Position numbers and translations under genes: made by a program. This document shows positions 32,467 through 42,546 of a DNA stretch of 64,000 bases, piece after piece (the stretch's first letter is position 1; each line of letters opens with the position of its first letter). The DNA comes from Seminavis robusta (Eukaryota > Bacillariophyta > Bacillariophyceae > Naviculales > Naviculaceae), in the NCBI GenBank assembly GCA_903772945.1, contig CAICTM010000032.1, forward strand, positions 62,001-126,000, in the 5' to 3' direction. The notes under the pieces are model-generated. The model did not search any database, was not told the DNA's origin, and saw only the letters and a list, made by a program, of their open reading frames with translations.

Positions 32467-33117
32467 ATGCTCGCTCCCAACGTGAGATTCTCTTCCGCTG
32501 CTACATTATTGTGGGTGATGGCGAAACCTGCGTTGGTTCAGAGTCAAGGCACTTACACCTCGATCGACATTGCGGCGCACCACACGGAAACTGATTGCTG
32601 GACAGCGGTGTATGGAAAGGTAACGTTTTAAAATCTCGTGACGTTGCATTGCAGCTCTTCACACCTCCATTTCTGTCACTCACAATGACAGTCGTACCTG
32701 GCGTTGGTTTTCGCATAGGTTTACGACATCACAGAATATGCACCCAACCATCTCGTTGGTGCTCCTATAGTAAGTGCTCATTTGCCCCATGTATACGCCA
32801 TCGTGCCGTACTAGTCACTTGGCTCCAGAAGTGGATGCAAGCTCACTCAGTTTCTGTTGTCATAGCTTGTAAACGGCATGTGCGGGAAGGATGGGACTCC
32901 TGCGTTTGATCCTGTCCACGGAGACACACCAGGATACATGCAAATCATCCCTGGGATCACTTACCTAGGAGAGCTCGCAGCTGAAATCCCAGTACCTGTC
33001 GTTCCTGTTCCTAACCCAGCTCCCGTTCCAGGTCCTGGTACCCCAGCTACAGGTACCGGTACAGGCATCAGACCCACTTCGAGGCACGGTGCCGGCACAA
33101 ATCCAGGCCCAACATGA
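32467..33117 (+). CDS. secreted cytochrome-b5-like protein, diverged copy 3 (b5-3)
   Basis: Predicted 151-residue paralogue. Exons are 32467-32619, 32719-32769 and 32866-33117; introns are 99 and 96 bp at the conserved phase-0 sites. The ATG used by copies 1 and 2 is GTG here (32482). An in-frame ATG five codons upstream (32467), absent in the others, gives MLAPNVRFSSAATLLWVMAK and keeps a signal-like start. Haem-ligand positions remain (His62 and His86, 24 apart), but the HP-V-G motif is HL-V-G. The Pro-Val repeat has shrunk to a few units (VPVPNPAPVPGPG) and the usual DRKxLRG end is missing. The gene may be functional but relaxing, or an early pseudogene. Confidence 0.7.
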
Positions 33118-33496
33118 CGTGCGCCTCTTAGTCGTCTGATGACCGGAAGCAGCTTTGTGGATAGCTCGTGTTGCTAGATGAAACACGTTACCCCTAATTT
33201 TTAAGTGGTAGCTATGGCTGGGATGGACTAATCTATCCCCTGATGAATCGAATCATCTCTGTACTTGGAGGAGAATACACAAAGGAAGATTAATCAACAG
33301 ACAGAACTTAATTGAAAGCGATGTGTTTGTTATGTTGAAAGTCAGGATGCATTTGATGTATCACATGTAGATAGTGTGCCAGAAAGCCAATCAGTTTGTC
33401 AGGACTCTGCTCAGAACAGACAAGTGCGGCACATGGATAACAGGCTGGCATGAATGGGTCAAGCTCAGTCCAGTCCAGATGCATGTCAAGCTCCCC

Positions 33497-33635
33497 TCAT
33501 TCATTGCCTTGTGGCGTGTCCATTTTCCCACCGACTTCCATGTACCGTAGAAGCCAGGAAGTCCGCGTTTGATTCCCAATGCAATGATATATCCACAGAA
33601 GTGATTTCCCATCTTTGAAGGGTACGGTACCAAAA
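33497..33635 (-). pseudogene. 3' fragment of the NTF2-like gene
   Basis: DNA from about 33345 to 33635 aligns with about 29180-29455, covering the 3' flank and last 45 codons of the NTF2-like gene. The end MEVGGKMD-PQGNE and its stop are recognisable, but small indels break the frame and the match stops near 33635. It was carried along when the b5 unit duplicated. Confidence 0.75.
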
Positions 33636-33732
33636 AGTTCCATTGTGCAATTAAAAATTGTGGAGCTTTACTAGAGCACTCTTTTTTATAAACAAAAAGT
33701 TGGCCATGTTTGTTCTAAGGTCAACTCCCGTT

Positions 33733-33759
33733 CCAACCAACCAACCAACCAACCAACCA
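33733..33759. repeat. (CCAA)n microsatellite
   Basis: Nearly seven perfect CCAA units, about 45 bp before the GTTT tract. Confidence 0.95.
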
Positions 33760-33802
33760 TGACATGAAAACTTGACGTCCACCTTACGTGTTGATGTGGG
33801 GT

Positions 33803-33856
33803 GTTTGTTTGTTTGTTTGTTTGTTTGTTTGTTTGTTTGTTTGTTTGTTTGTTTGT
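33803..33856. repeat. (GTTT)n microsatellite
   Basis: Thirteen or more perfect GTTT units. Not within a supported gene. Confidence 0.95.
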
Positions 33857-34154
33857 GGGCCAGCTGAAATTGTTCCCAAAAGCGAAAGCGTGTTTTTTTT
33901 TTCTGTCTGTCCCACGTCAAGCCGTGTCGATGACAAAGCTTTTTTCTCTCCTCTTTTTTTCATTCATAAAATAAAATGGTTGCTCTGCTTTGAGATGTTT
34001 GTCGCCTCTGGCAGGGGGGGGGCTTCCATTTTCTCCACAACAAAAAAGCAGCAATTCTTGGATATTGACACACGTGTCGTCCTCGTGTGGTCCTTTCTTT
34101 GTGGATTGATTTTCATTTTCATTGAATGGTTTGTATTTTGTTTTGTTTTGTCGT

Positions 34155-34574
34155 TCACTCCCCCATGAGCGTAGTGAGAGCTCCCTTGATGATATCGAGT
34201 CTGGTGTCTCTCTGATCGTCTCCTACGGGCAATCGGAACTGCGCCAACACAATGGACTGTTCGACACTGACGACTTGAATGCGGCCATCGTCGACGCCGT
34301 AATTGGCGCCATCGATTAGAGCAATCACTCCTTGAAGATGTTCCGGACTGAATTTCAATTCGCACTGGACTTCATTGGCATACGATTGGCCCCAATGCGT
34401 CCGTCGTTCTTGATAGTGACCCAATCGGTACACCAATTGACCTTGCTCGACAGGAGCCGTAATGTTCATGATCCGATTCATGGGAGTCCCGCCCCAAATG
34501 CGCAACTCCAAACGAGATGGACGATCTCGTAACTTGACGTATTGCAGAATCTCTCTCGCCAACTCTTTGCTCAT
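34155..34574 (-). CDS. hypothetical protein, 139 residues
   Basis: I do not recognise the family. The frame starts at ATG 34574 (MSKELAREILQYVKLRDRPS) and shows coding-like composition: charged amphipathic N-terminus, a beta-rich middle (LELRIWGG, LVYRLGHYQER) and a Val/Asp-rich end (VVSVEQSIVLAQFRLPVG). It has no leader, membrane segment or Cys cluster, so it is probably cytosolic or nuclear. Transposon copy A begins 111 bp upstream of its start, so its promoter may be partly transposon-derived. Support is from frame length and composition only. Confidence 0.55.
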   Translation of the reverse strand: MSKELAREILQYVKLRDRPSRLELRIWGGTPMNRIMNITAPVEQGQLVYRLGHYQERRTHWGQSYANEVQCELKFSPEHLQGVIALIDGANYGVDDGRIQVVSVEQSIVLAQFRLPVGDDQRDTRLDIIKGALTTLMGE

Positions 34575-35450
34575 GATGGGTTTTTGTTGTCCACTATAAC
34601 TAACTATAGTATACCAATTGTCTCGTCTATTACTTGGTCATCTTTTGTGACGCTCGGGTTGTGGTGGTCGCTCCGAAACGCATTCACCTCGGCAGTCTTG
34701 CTGCCAGAGCCCTCAACCCCTTTAATTGTTTTTCCTGCTACGGTGGTCCCTGCAGGTATAAGGGTAGGGTTAGAATACAAATAAGTCAGCAAAACTAAAT
34801 AGGTATCCTAGCTAGGATGGTGCTTTTAAAAATCAGCTAAAGCTATTTACATGCATCCTAGTAGGGGGTTTGCTTCTACCAGGAAAAACTCTAAAGCCAG
34901 CGAACGCTATATAACTAGGATTCTAGCTAGCTAGGGGTATCTGCTTCTAGCTTGCTATGGGAATCTGCTTCTAGCTAGGGGGATTCTTCTAGCTTAGCAG
35001 TAGCTAAGCCAAGCTAAGCACTAGCTAAGCACTAGAGGTATCTGCTTCTAAGCAACTGGAACGCTGTGGAAATGCGGTATCTGGTCAGTCGTGCTTCCGA
35101 TTTTGTCTAATTTTGAAATAAGACAAGATTGAAAACACGGTTTTGTCCTAATTCTCAATCTTGTCTTCAAATCTTGTCCTATAAGCCGGATTGGCTCTTC
35201 CGGTCTTGTCATATAGGACAAGGTTGCTGTCTCTAAATCTTTCATCTTGTCCTAAGTCTTCAAGCCAATTTTCAACGACACTACTAGTAGCTATTACAAG
35301 ACGACTACGACCGTACTCCATCTATCGACAGCTAGGAGGCTTTGTTCTTCTTCTTTATCTTTGGTTTCAAGCGCTTCTTTCCTTTCATATCCAATGTATG
35401 CAGGTATTTCTTTGTTTTGGCTAGCTGATAGATGTGATCTCTAAAAACTT

Positions 35451-35944
35451 TCAGGCATCTCGAAGGCACTTAAGCTCCGCGGGTTCTAGCGTCTCGAGTA
35501 AGCCAAGCTCGATGTCTTCTTCCAATCACTTTTTTGCTTCTGATCCATCCCATTCCAGGTAACCATGAGCAGAGAATTTGTGCACAACATTGTTTGTGAG
35601 GAAATTGCTCAATGCAGCCTTGTCATCATCGGTTCTAGAGAGGTGCCACTTCACAATCTTTCAAAGGCTTGAAAGTCGTGTCGAGAAGTTTTTGTACCCA
35701 TGAAGAGCATATTCGGGACGGCTTGTAAAGATCTCACTGGTTGGCATTGCTTTGTCGGGCTGTCGCGGAATCACATTGTCGATAATATCTTGCATCAAAA
35801 GCGCTCTAGCTTTGCTCTTGAGCCAGGATTCTTCGGCATCTGGTGGGATCTCGTCCAATGGGACTTCCAACTGCTCATCCTTAAGGATGTCGGTGGTAAT
35901 GGAGGAGGAGTCCTCGAATTCTTGGTGGTTTGACGTCGCGGCAT
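35451..35944 (-). pseudogene. transposon ORF3, copy A
   Basis: Begins MPRRQTTKNSRTPPPLP and continues, after a frame change near 35900, with EIPPDAEESWLKSKARALL, then EYALHGYKNFSTRLSSL and, after another break, a conserved Lys/Asp-rich end closing at ELKCLRDA. I recall similar proteins (a YKNF-RL-SLR motif) from diatom transposons but know no function. Copies A and B carry different indels, so the ancestral frame was open. Confidence 0.65.
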
Positions 35945-36151
35945 GATTTGTTGTGTGTTGTTGTTGTTGCTGTTGCTGTCAAACGACCCAACTAACTTAA
36001 GAACTTTGAGAGCTAAAAATCTAGCTCTCCAAGAAAGAATTTGAAGAGCAGGGATACACGTAGAAATCTACCACGAGCAGGCCTTGCTGGCTTAGGTGAC
36101 CTCTGAATTCAGAATTCTGCCTCCAATTTTTTGGCGGCCAAAGGTGCCACA

Positions 36152-37331
36152 ATGGTCTCAACCCGAAGTGGAAAGAAGGAAACAAAGGCTGATCCTGGTG
36201 GAGGGTCTGTTGCATCGTCTACTGTTGGCAGTAGACCAGGGTTACCCGCATTTGTAATCAAGTCTCTTGCAACTGACATTCAACGAGAGTACGGAGGAAT
36301 TCACAAGCTAAAGGGCCCAAAGGTGCTGCAAAAGCTTCTCGACAAGCACAACTCGGACGACAAAGCTTTGTACGGAGATGTTGGCTCGGCTCTTCGTACC
36401 AAGATTAGCAACAAGGTAAACAAGTGGAATTGTTGTCACAGAATCAGTGGCGGAGCAGAGTATTGCTGAAGCTAGAAATTCCAGAAATGCCCACCAAGAA
36501 AGAGAAAGAACAGGTTGAGAAAACCGATTCTTCGATCAGCTCAAAGGAAGACGAAGATGAAGATGACGAACTGCCTGTTCCAGCAGTGATCGAGACGCCA
36601 CCAAACTATCCAAGAAGAAGCAGGAAACGCAGGAAACTCCGAAGTCAACACCAACAAAGCAGCAAGGGATCGCAAGATGAAGAAATCAACCCCAACAAAA
36701 GATCTTGCTGCCAGTCTCGACAATTTGAACTTGGGCAACAGCAACTCTAGCATTCGTACGTGCTGAGAAATGGGATAATGTTTGTTCTTGGCTGTTCTCC
36801 TCACTGCATTTTGCTTGTTTCTTAGTTCCAATCCAAGTCGATATTGAAAATCTGGCAAATAATGGGCCACTTCAGGTCTACGAGCTCAGCCAGATGCTTG
36901 AGGGTGTGGGCAACCACAAAGGATATCTCTATTATGGATACGGTATTGTTCTTCTATTGGATCTCCGCTGGATTTTGGACGATCTGACGACCTTTTGGTA
37001 TTCGGCGCGTATTACGAGCAGCAATGAGATATTGGTCAAACTCCCCGCCTGGGATTACAATCAGCGGTTCCATCGAGATGCATTTGAAGCATCGACAACG
37101 AACGCTGCCAAGGGACTTGCGGGTGCATTGGATCATAGTTATGACAAGCTCAAGAAGAAGCAACCAAAGGAGGGCCGGCTATCAAGCAGTTCAATACTAT
37201 CGACTTGTGTTTCCGGATATCACGAGTTCGACGCCAAGACTATTTTTGCCGATTCTGGAGAGGACAATTGGCTTCAGCTTTTGATTGGAACTGTGAAGAT
37301 TGACCATCAACTTGCAAAGGTGAAGGACTGA
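36152..37331 (+). pseudogene. transposon ORF2, copy A
   Basis: Opposite in direction to ORF1 and ORF3. Starts MVSTRSGKKETKADPGGG; DIQREYGGIHKLKGPKVLQK and ALRTKISNKVNKW follow. After a frame change near 36420 come LLKLEIPEMPTKKEKEQ and an acidic stretch (EDEDEDDELP). Later pieces include FHRDAFEASTTNAAKGLAG in a third frame. The basic, Lys-rich first half suggests a DNA-binding accessory protein. Broken in both copies. Confidence 0.55.
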
Positions 37332-37536
37332 GAAGACAATTACGCAGTCTTTTTGGTTGTATGCGATCATCTCACCAGTCGCAAAAGGGAAAGACGGAGG
37401 AGAATGCTTAATGAAATCCCGTCGCTGCAGCGCGCTCATGCTCTGTTGGATATTGTCGGAGAAAGTGCATGGACATAAGAAAATAATCCAGCCGAATTGA
37501 TCCAGAATCTACGCGGCATTCTTCATTCTCAGATCG

Positions 37537-37749
37537 TTAGAGATCTTCAAAGATGGCGCACAGCACGGTTGGAGATGCTCCATATCGCGACAAGAACCTT
37601 TCGATGCTGGTTGATTCCTTGCAACGGTCGACAGTCTTCTTGGAATAATCGGCAAACAGCAACCCCCTCTCTAGCATCTCGCTAGGAGTGAGAACCACAA
37701 GCTGCCCTATGTCGTTCTCATCGTTGTAGTCATCTTCGATGTCGGCCAT
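37537..37749 (-). pseudogene. transposon ORF1 (transposase N-terminus), copy A
   Basis: Reads DENDIGQLVVLTPSEMLERG and ERFLSRYGASPTVLCAIFED, then a TAA. The phrase F-x-x-Y/F-G-x-S-P resembles the start of several eukaryotic transposases. After the stop the next bases still encode a related stretch (LDYFLMSMHFLRQYPTEHER in copy B). Copy B has the same stop, so the inactivation is older than the A/B duplication. Confidence 0.6.
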
Positions 37750-38056
37750 GGTCTCCTTTTGATTGTTGCTGTTGAGTGGCTGTTATTGGTTTCTGGCTTG
37801 TCGTTGGTTTCGTGATCTTGTCTTAAATCTACCAGTCTTGTCACCCAATTTTGTCTAGTGAGAATTATAGGATAAGATGTCGTGTCCTAATCGAGAATTA
37901 GGACAAAACGAGATTTCCAATCTTGTCTTAATTCCAAACCATCTTGTCTAGGCACGACTGCCCATTCCACAACGTTCCTGTAGCTAGCTAATAGGGGGAT
38001 CTGCTTCTACACTGAAACCTTTCTGCCGAGGTTACACAGCTCCGCTGGCTTATTTG

Positions 38057-39242
38057 TTAAAGCCAGCAAGACGGATAAAAATATTCAACGTTAATTCATT
38101 CCAATAATAACGGTAGCGACTAGACTACAGCATACGGTACCGTAGATGCTGCCATGATTACAGGTACCCGGGGAATGCTTTGGTTTGTTGATGGTCCTGA
38201 AGAAGAACGCTTGACGGCATAGAATCGCTCCTGATGGAAATGCTGTTCTTCTTCTTTGGATGGTTGGAACTAAGCTATGGGTTGGCTGGCTAGATTGGCT
38301 TTGACAAAGAGTTCTTGGACCGGATTTGGATCTTCGTTCATGTATGTCGTTTCCTGGATTTCAACTCTTCTTGGCTTCCTGGCTCTCGCTGGCTTTCCGT
38401 AGATAATCTAATAATAACCATGCTATCCAAACCCGCCCCGTTCAAAGTATTTTGTCGATGATCTGGAGCCTGGAGCGGTCCGCGCCAGCTCTACTAGTAG
38501 CTAGAATGCTTTGATTTCCAAAAAGAGCCCCCGCTACCGTGCTAAATTAATTATGGTTTGTTCTACTTTGTGAGAGTATTCTACTATTAGCCCCTGTGCA
38601 GTGTTTTAGAACTGGTATGGCACTCATCTTCAATATCATGGATGCATGTACCAGGTCTTCTGGCAATTATTATTATTATTACGTAACAATTTACAAAGAG
38701 AGCCAAGCTAGCTAGCTATGAACAGCTCTATGAACCCAAAAATTGCCTGCAGGGTCATTTCTCCGGCACCGGTCATCCGGTCATGGACAAGTTCATTGAC
38801 CGGTTTCTTATGACATTATGCTCCAAACACGCTCCCAGCCTCCAAAGAGTCTACGCGTGGCTACTACTAGCTAGTAGACTAATATTAATAGAACCTGGCA
38901 GTGTGGATAGCCCCATAATAAGAAGCTTCGATGGTTCGATGGTTCAATAGCTGCTTTAATTCTACTTATTAATAAGACCTGCTTACTCTGGTGCGTACCG
39001 GTTGTTTCTTGAATAAGCAGGGTATCAACGCAACTCCACGTGAACTGGCACAGTATACATGTACCACTAGCTAGGCCAGGACCAATCGACGTTTTTCAGT
39101 CAGTAAATCCTGAGTGAAAAACGTCGGACGCTACGGTCCAGTTTCATCGACCGTGTTTGTATTCGAGGCTGCGATGGTGGCACGACGGTCCTCACAAATT
39201 GCTGTTGCTTGCATGGGAATTTTGCAAGAGTGTTGAACAACC
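38057..39242. other. intergenic before the glycosyltransferase
   Basis: No gene seen. Many GCTAGC and ACCGG tracts, an (ATT)n run near 38670, and the hairpin at 39087-39126. Confidence 0.5.
39087..39126. repeat. 17-bp hairpin upstream of the glycosyltransferase gene
   Basis: Arms CGACGTTTTTCAGTCAG and CTGAGTGAAAAACGTCG pair with one mismatch around a 6-base loop, about 117 bp before the start codon. It could be a protein-binding palindrome or a structured 5' leader. Confidence 0.85.
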
Positions 39243-40589
39243 ATGTTGCCCCCGACGACCAAGTTTCCTTTGGTGTTCCCGCTGTTGGTATTGTTAGGCA
39301 TTTCTGCCCAGTACAATGTCTTGCTGACTCTAGATGTGAAACAACTGCGTTCTCGAGGTCCTCCCGGCACTAATGGTAGAAGGGCTCTGCTAGACGTGAC
39401 AGAAGCTCCTCCATTCACTTCTTTCCAGGTCCCTCTTCCAGATCTGGTGAGAGCGTACGAAACCAACATTGCTTGCACCGATGGACTCATTCCAGCGGAT
39501 CAAGTAGTGAATACCACTGCTGATCTCCTCGTCGGCGCGGGCAGAAACATTCCAAAAACGATTCACGTGACTGGCAAAACCAAATGTGTCACCCAAGCAT
39601 TCCACGACAACCTGAAATACTGGGTATCTCAAATGCCTGGATACTCCTTCTACTTTCACGATGATCAAGCCGTGGAGACACTATTCCGCAGTCAGTCATG
39701 GCCATTGTTTCCCCAGATACAAAACAGTTTTGAATGCTTGAGAGGGGCGGGAGGAGGTGAGTACGGTATATCTTCAATCAGTTCAACCTATCATATCCTA
39801 TTCTCACTCCTATGGCTTGATTCATTCTGAAACCACAGCGGCAATGTCAGATCTATGGAGGTATCTGGTCCTGTTCCAGTACGGTGGAGTCTATGCAGAC
39901 ATGGATACGTGAGTTGACTTCCTCTAGTAGCTACATGTAGTTGTCAAGTTCTTTAGATGAATACACAGCTTCCTCCATCTCACCTGCTCATCACTGTGCC
40001 TTGTTCAAATTTCCTTCTCAATACCTACAGACGTCCCAATACACTATTCAATGCCACAACCATCACCCCCGACATGGATGGTTTCTTTCTCATTGAAGAC
40101 CAATTCAAAATCCTAAGTCAGTATTTCTTTGCTATTGGACCACAGCATCCACTCATGTTTCATGCCATTCAAGATGTCATGCAACGAATGCATGCCCAGG
40201 TGGAAGTGGGAACGTTTAATGTACCCGTCGAATCGGGACCTCATTGCTTGCACCGGGCGTACAAGGCATTTCGAGGAATTCATGATGGAAAAAACGGACC
40301 GTGGAAGCCAACCCATCAGCCCAAGGCGGGAGTCTATTACTATCATGACTTCAAAGAAGAAACATCCAACAACAGCAGTAGCAATCGCAGCATTACGGTC
40401 GTGGGGAATGCCAGTACACCGGATCAGTGGGTCATCCGAGAAGCATTCAAAGCCCAGGACAAGAACAGTGCCTGGGACAAGATGAATGTCTCCAACTATC
40501 GCCACATGAACAAAAAGCCACTGGAGAAGAGTTGCCTCGACTTGTTGTGGGAGAAACAGCATCAACCCGAGTTTGTGAGAACGGGATGA
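39243..40589 (+). CDS. glycosyltransferase, GT32 (OCH1-like) type
   Basis: Predicted 380-residue type II membrane enzyme. Exons are 39243-39756, 39839-39908 and 40031-40589; introns are 82 and 122 bp (GTGAGT...CAG both). A hydrophobic N-terminal anchor (FPLVFPLLVLLGISA) would hold it in the Golgi. NIPKTIHVTGKTKC starts the catalytic domain. Spliced exon 2 gives AMSDLWRYLVLFQYGGVYAD, ending in DMD: the D-x-D that binds the metal and nucleotide sugar in GT32 enzymes. GFFLIEDQF and a histidine-rich GPHCLHRAY follow. GT32 members transfer mannose or related sugars to glycans. Donor and acceptor here are not known. The 70-bp middle exon makes this gene easy to mis-annotate. Confidence 0.87.
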
Positions 40590-40868
40590 AGCAGTTCCTA
40601 GGTTGTGGGCAGTGCGCGAAAAGCTGTAGCGTGAGTTGCAACCTTGAAGACGAAGTCGGGAACTTTTCCCAAGGCCGCACACAGACGAATGCAGCAGGCT
40701 ACCAAGTAACGGTGACGAGGGTCGCCATCCCGGGACACTTTAGCTAGCTAGTACTGTAGCTACTTTTGAGTAGAAGTGTAATGTAAGTTGTCTATCATAA
40801 TATGTAATGTGCAATCTTCGGGGAGGAAGCTGCGCGGTCCGGGAATGGAATCTAATCCTCGTGTGTAG

Positions 40869-42546
40869 CTAGGGCAAAACCAAGATCTCCTTTTCTTCTT
40901 GGCTCCCATCGAGATCGGACGTGCTCTCCTCTTCGTCGGCAAACTTGTCATCGCCCTCTTGTTCGTCATCATCATCATCATTGACTTCCTTGGGTGGCAC
41001 CAAGGAGACGGCCACCATTCCCACACCAAACAACATGGCACCCACCACAAACATGGTCCCCGAACCAAATGTGTGCCAGTTGCGGTAGATAAAGTTGAAA
41101 CTGATCGGACCAATCGCTTCGGCCAAGGATGTGAGACTAAACAGTGCCCCTTGAATGTGTCCCTGTTCGGTACGCGCCACACTGCGGGATGCCAGCGAGG
41201 AAAGCAGGGCATTGTTGGTATTGGTCAATGCCGACAGGCACAAACCCACGTAGAGGAACCACTTGTTGGGAGCCAGTCCATAGATTAAATTGTGAGCCAT
41301 GCCCGAGCAAAAACTAAGAATGAGCAACCGTCGTTCTCCAAAAAAGGAAATGAGATACTTTAAAAAGCCCGCTTGGACCAGCACGCCCACAACCCCCGTG
41401 GTAAACATCATTCCCGCCACATCCTGCTCGGTGGCACCGAGATTGGCTTCAATGTAGTAAAAGAAGAGCGTCACATCCGCACTGAATACCATCTTGCTGG
41501 TAAAGGCACCAAATGCCACCAGGAGGAGCGAGGACGATCGTTGAAGGATGCTCATTTTGACAATGGGTGACAAGAGTAGTTTCCACCAGCTCTTTTTACT
41601 GTTGGGGTGAGCGGCCACATAGTCGTCGTGGACGGCGAGGTGACTGCTGCGTCGTCGATTCTCGACGGGCAACGTCTCGGGCAGAAAGAGAATGGCAATG
41701 AGCAAGGCCACAATGCGAACGAGGGAGGAAAACACGGCAATCTGGACATGAGTCATGAGTGTGGCGAGAAAGGGTGCAATGGCAATGCCCGCCATGAAGG
41801 ATCCAAAGTAGAGTCCAAAGGCTGCGGCGCGATGCCTTTGAGGCATGATATCGGAGAGTTGCGTAAAACCAATGGAGAACCAGCTGATAATGCCCGCAAA
41901 GCAATCCAAAATGTAGTACCAAATGGGTGGGACCTCGTCAGAGATTTGAATCAACCAAAAGGAAATGGGCGAGAGTACCACCAAGAAGAGACTGGCGATT
42001 TGGACGCCTGATGTTTGTTATGGTGAAAAGTGAGAAGTAGAAAAGATTTAGTGAGGAAGCATTCCTCCTCATGTGCTACGGAAAAACACTGGATGTTCTG
42101 TTGACCGCACCTCTTCTGCCGTGGGTATCGGAATAACTTCCTGCTACCGAATTCACCAGCAATGCCATCAAGTTACGAAAGAGAGAAGTATAGGACGCGG
42201 CGCCTTGAGCATAATCCGCGCCCTGAACACATTCCATGGGCAGAGGTTCCTCGGAAAGGCATTGGATTTCCTTGTCCAATCCATACTGATGTTCCGCAAA
42301 TTTCTGTGTCAAGACTTGAGGGACTGCCCCTACCAGCGCACCCGCTCCTAGAGCTGTGAGAAATCCCAGCAAGATGAGCAGCCAACCACCATTGGACGCC
42401 AAAAACTCGTCGAGAAAGGTACGATAGATCTCCAGAGACGATCGACGTCGATTGTAGTACGCAGAGTTGGATGCAGAAGAACCGTCCATGGTTGCTGCTT
42501 TTATGGCAATAGAGCCATAATCGTTCTTGCTCTTATCCCTACTCAT
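40869..42546 (-). CDS. major facilitator superfamily transporter
   Basis: Predicted 524-residue membrane transporter. Exon 1 is 42546-42111 and exon 2 42007-40869; the 103-bp intron (GTGCGG...CAG, phase 1) lies inside the MFS loop motif, rebuilding DTHGRRG after the second helix. About 12 hydrophobic segments can be counted, among them LLILLGFLTALGAGALVGAV, LFLVVLSPISFWLIQI, LLLVAFGAFTSKMVF, MMFTTGVVGVLVQAGFL and TMFVVGAMLFGVGMVAVSLV. A polar loop between the halves starts LPETLPVENRRRSS. The C-terminus is acidic (NDDDDDEQEGDDKFADEEES). The helix-2/3 loop identifies the superfamily; the TCR/tetA-like arrangement is only suggestive. Substrate unknown. Convergent with the glycosyltransferase. 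Confidence 0.87.

Larger units (their letters stand above)
34686..38056 (-). mobile_element. 3.4-kb TIR transposon, copy A
   Basis: Almost identical, in opposite orientation, to 50930-54292. Near both ends lie inverted repeats of about 120 bp (35057-35186 and 37862-37979): shared GGAACG-TGTGGAA, GTCGTGC, AAGACAAGATTG and TTTTGTCCTAATTCTC stretches at about 70-75% identity. Outer subterminal DNA carries repeated AGAAGCAGAT-CCCTAGCTAG units. ACCTCGGCAG at 34686 and CTGCCGAGGT at 38023-38032 are a short inverted pair. Exact ends are taken from where the two copies stop matching. No clear target duplication is visible. Confidence 0.85.
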
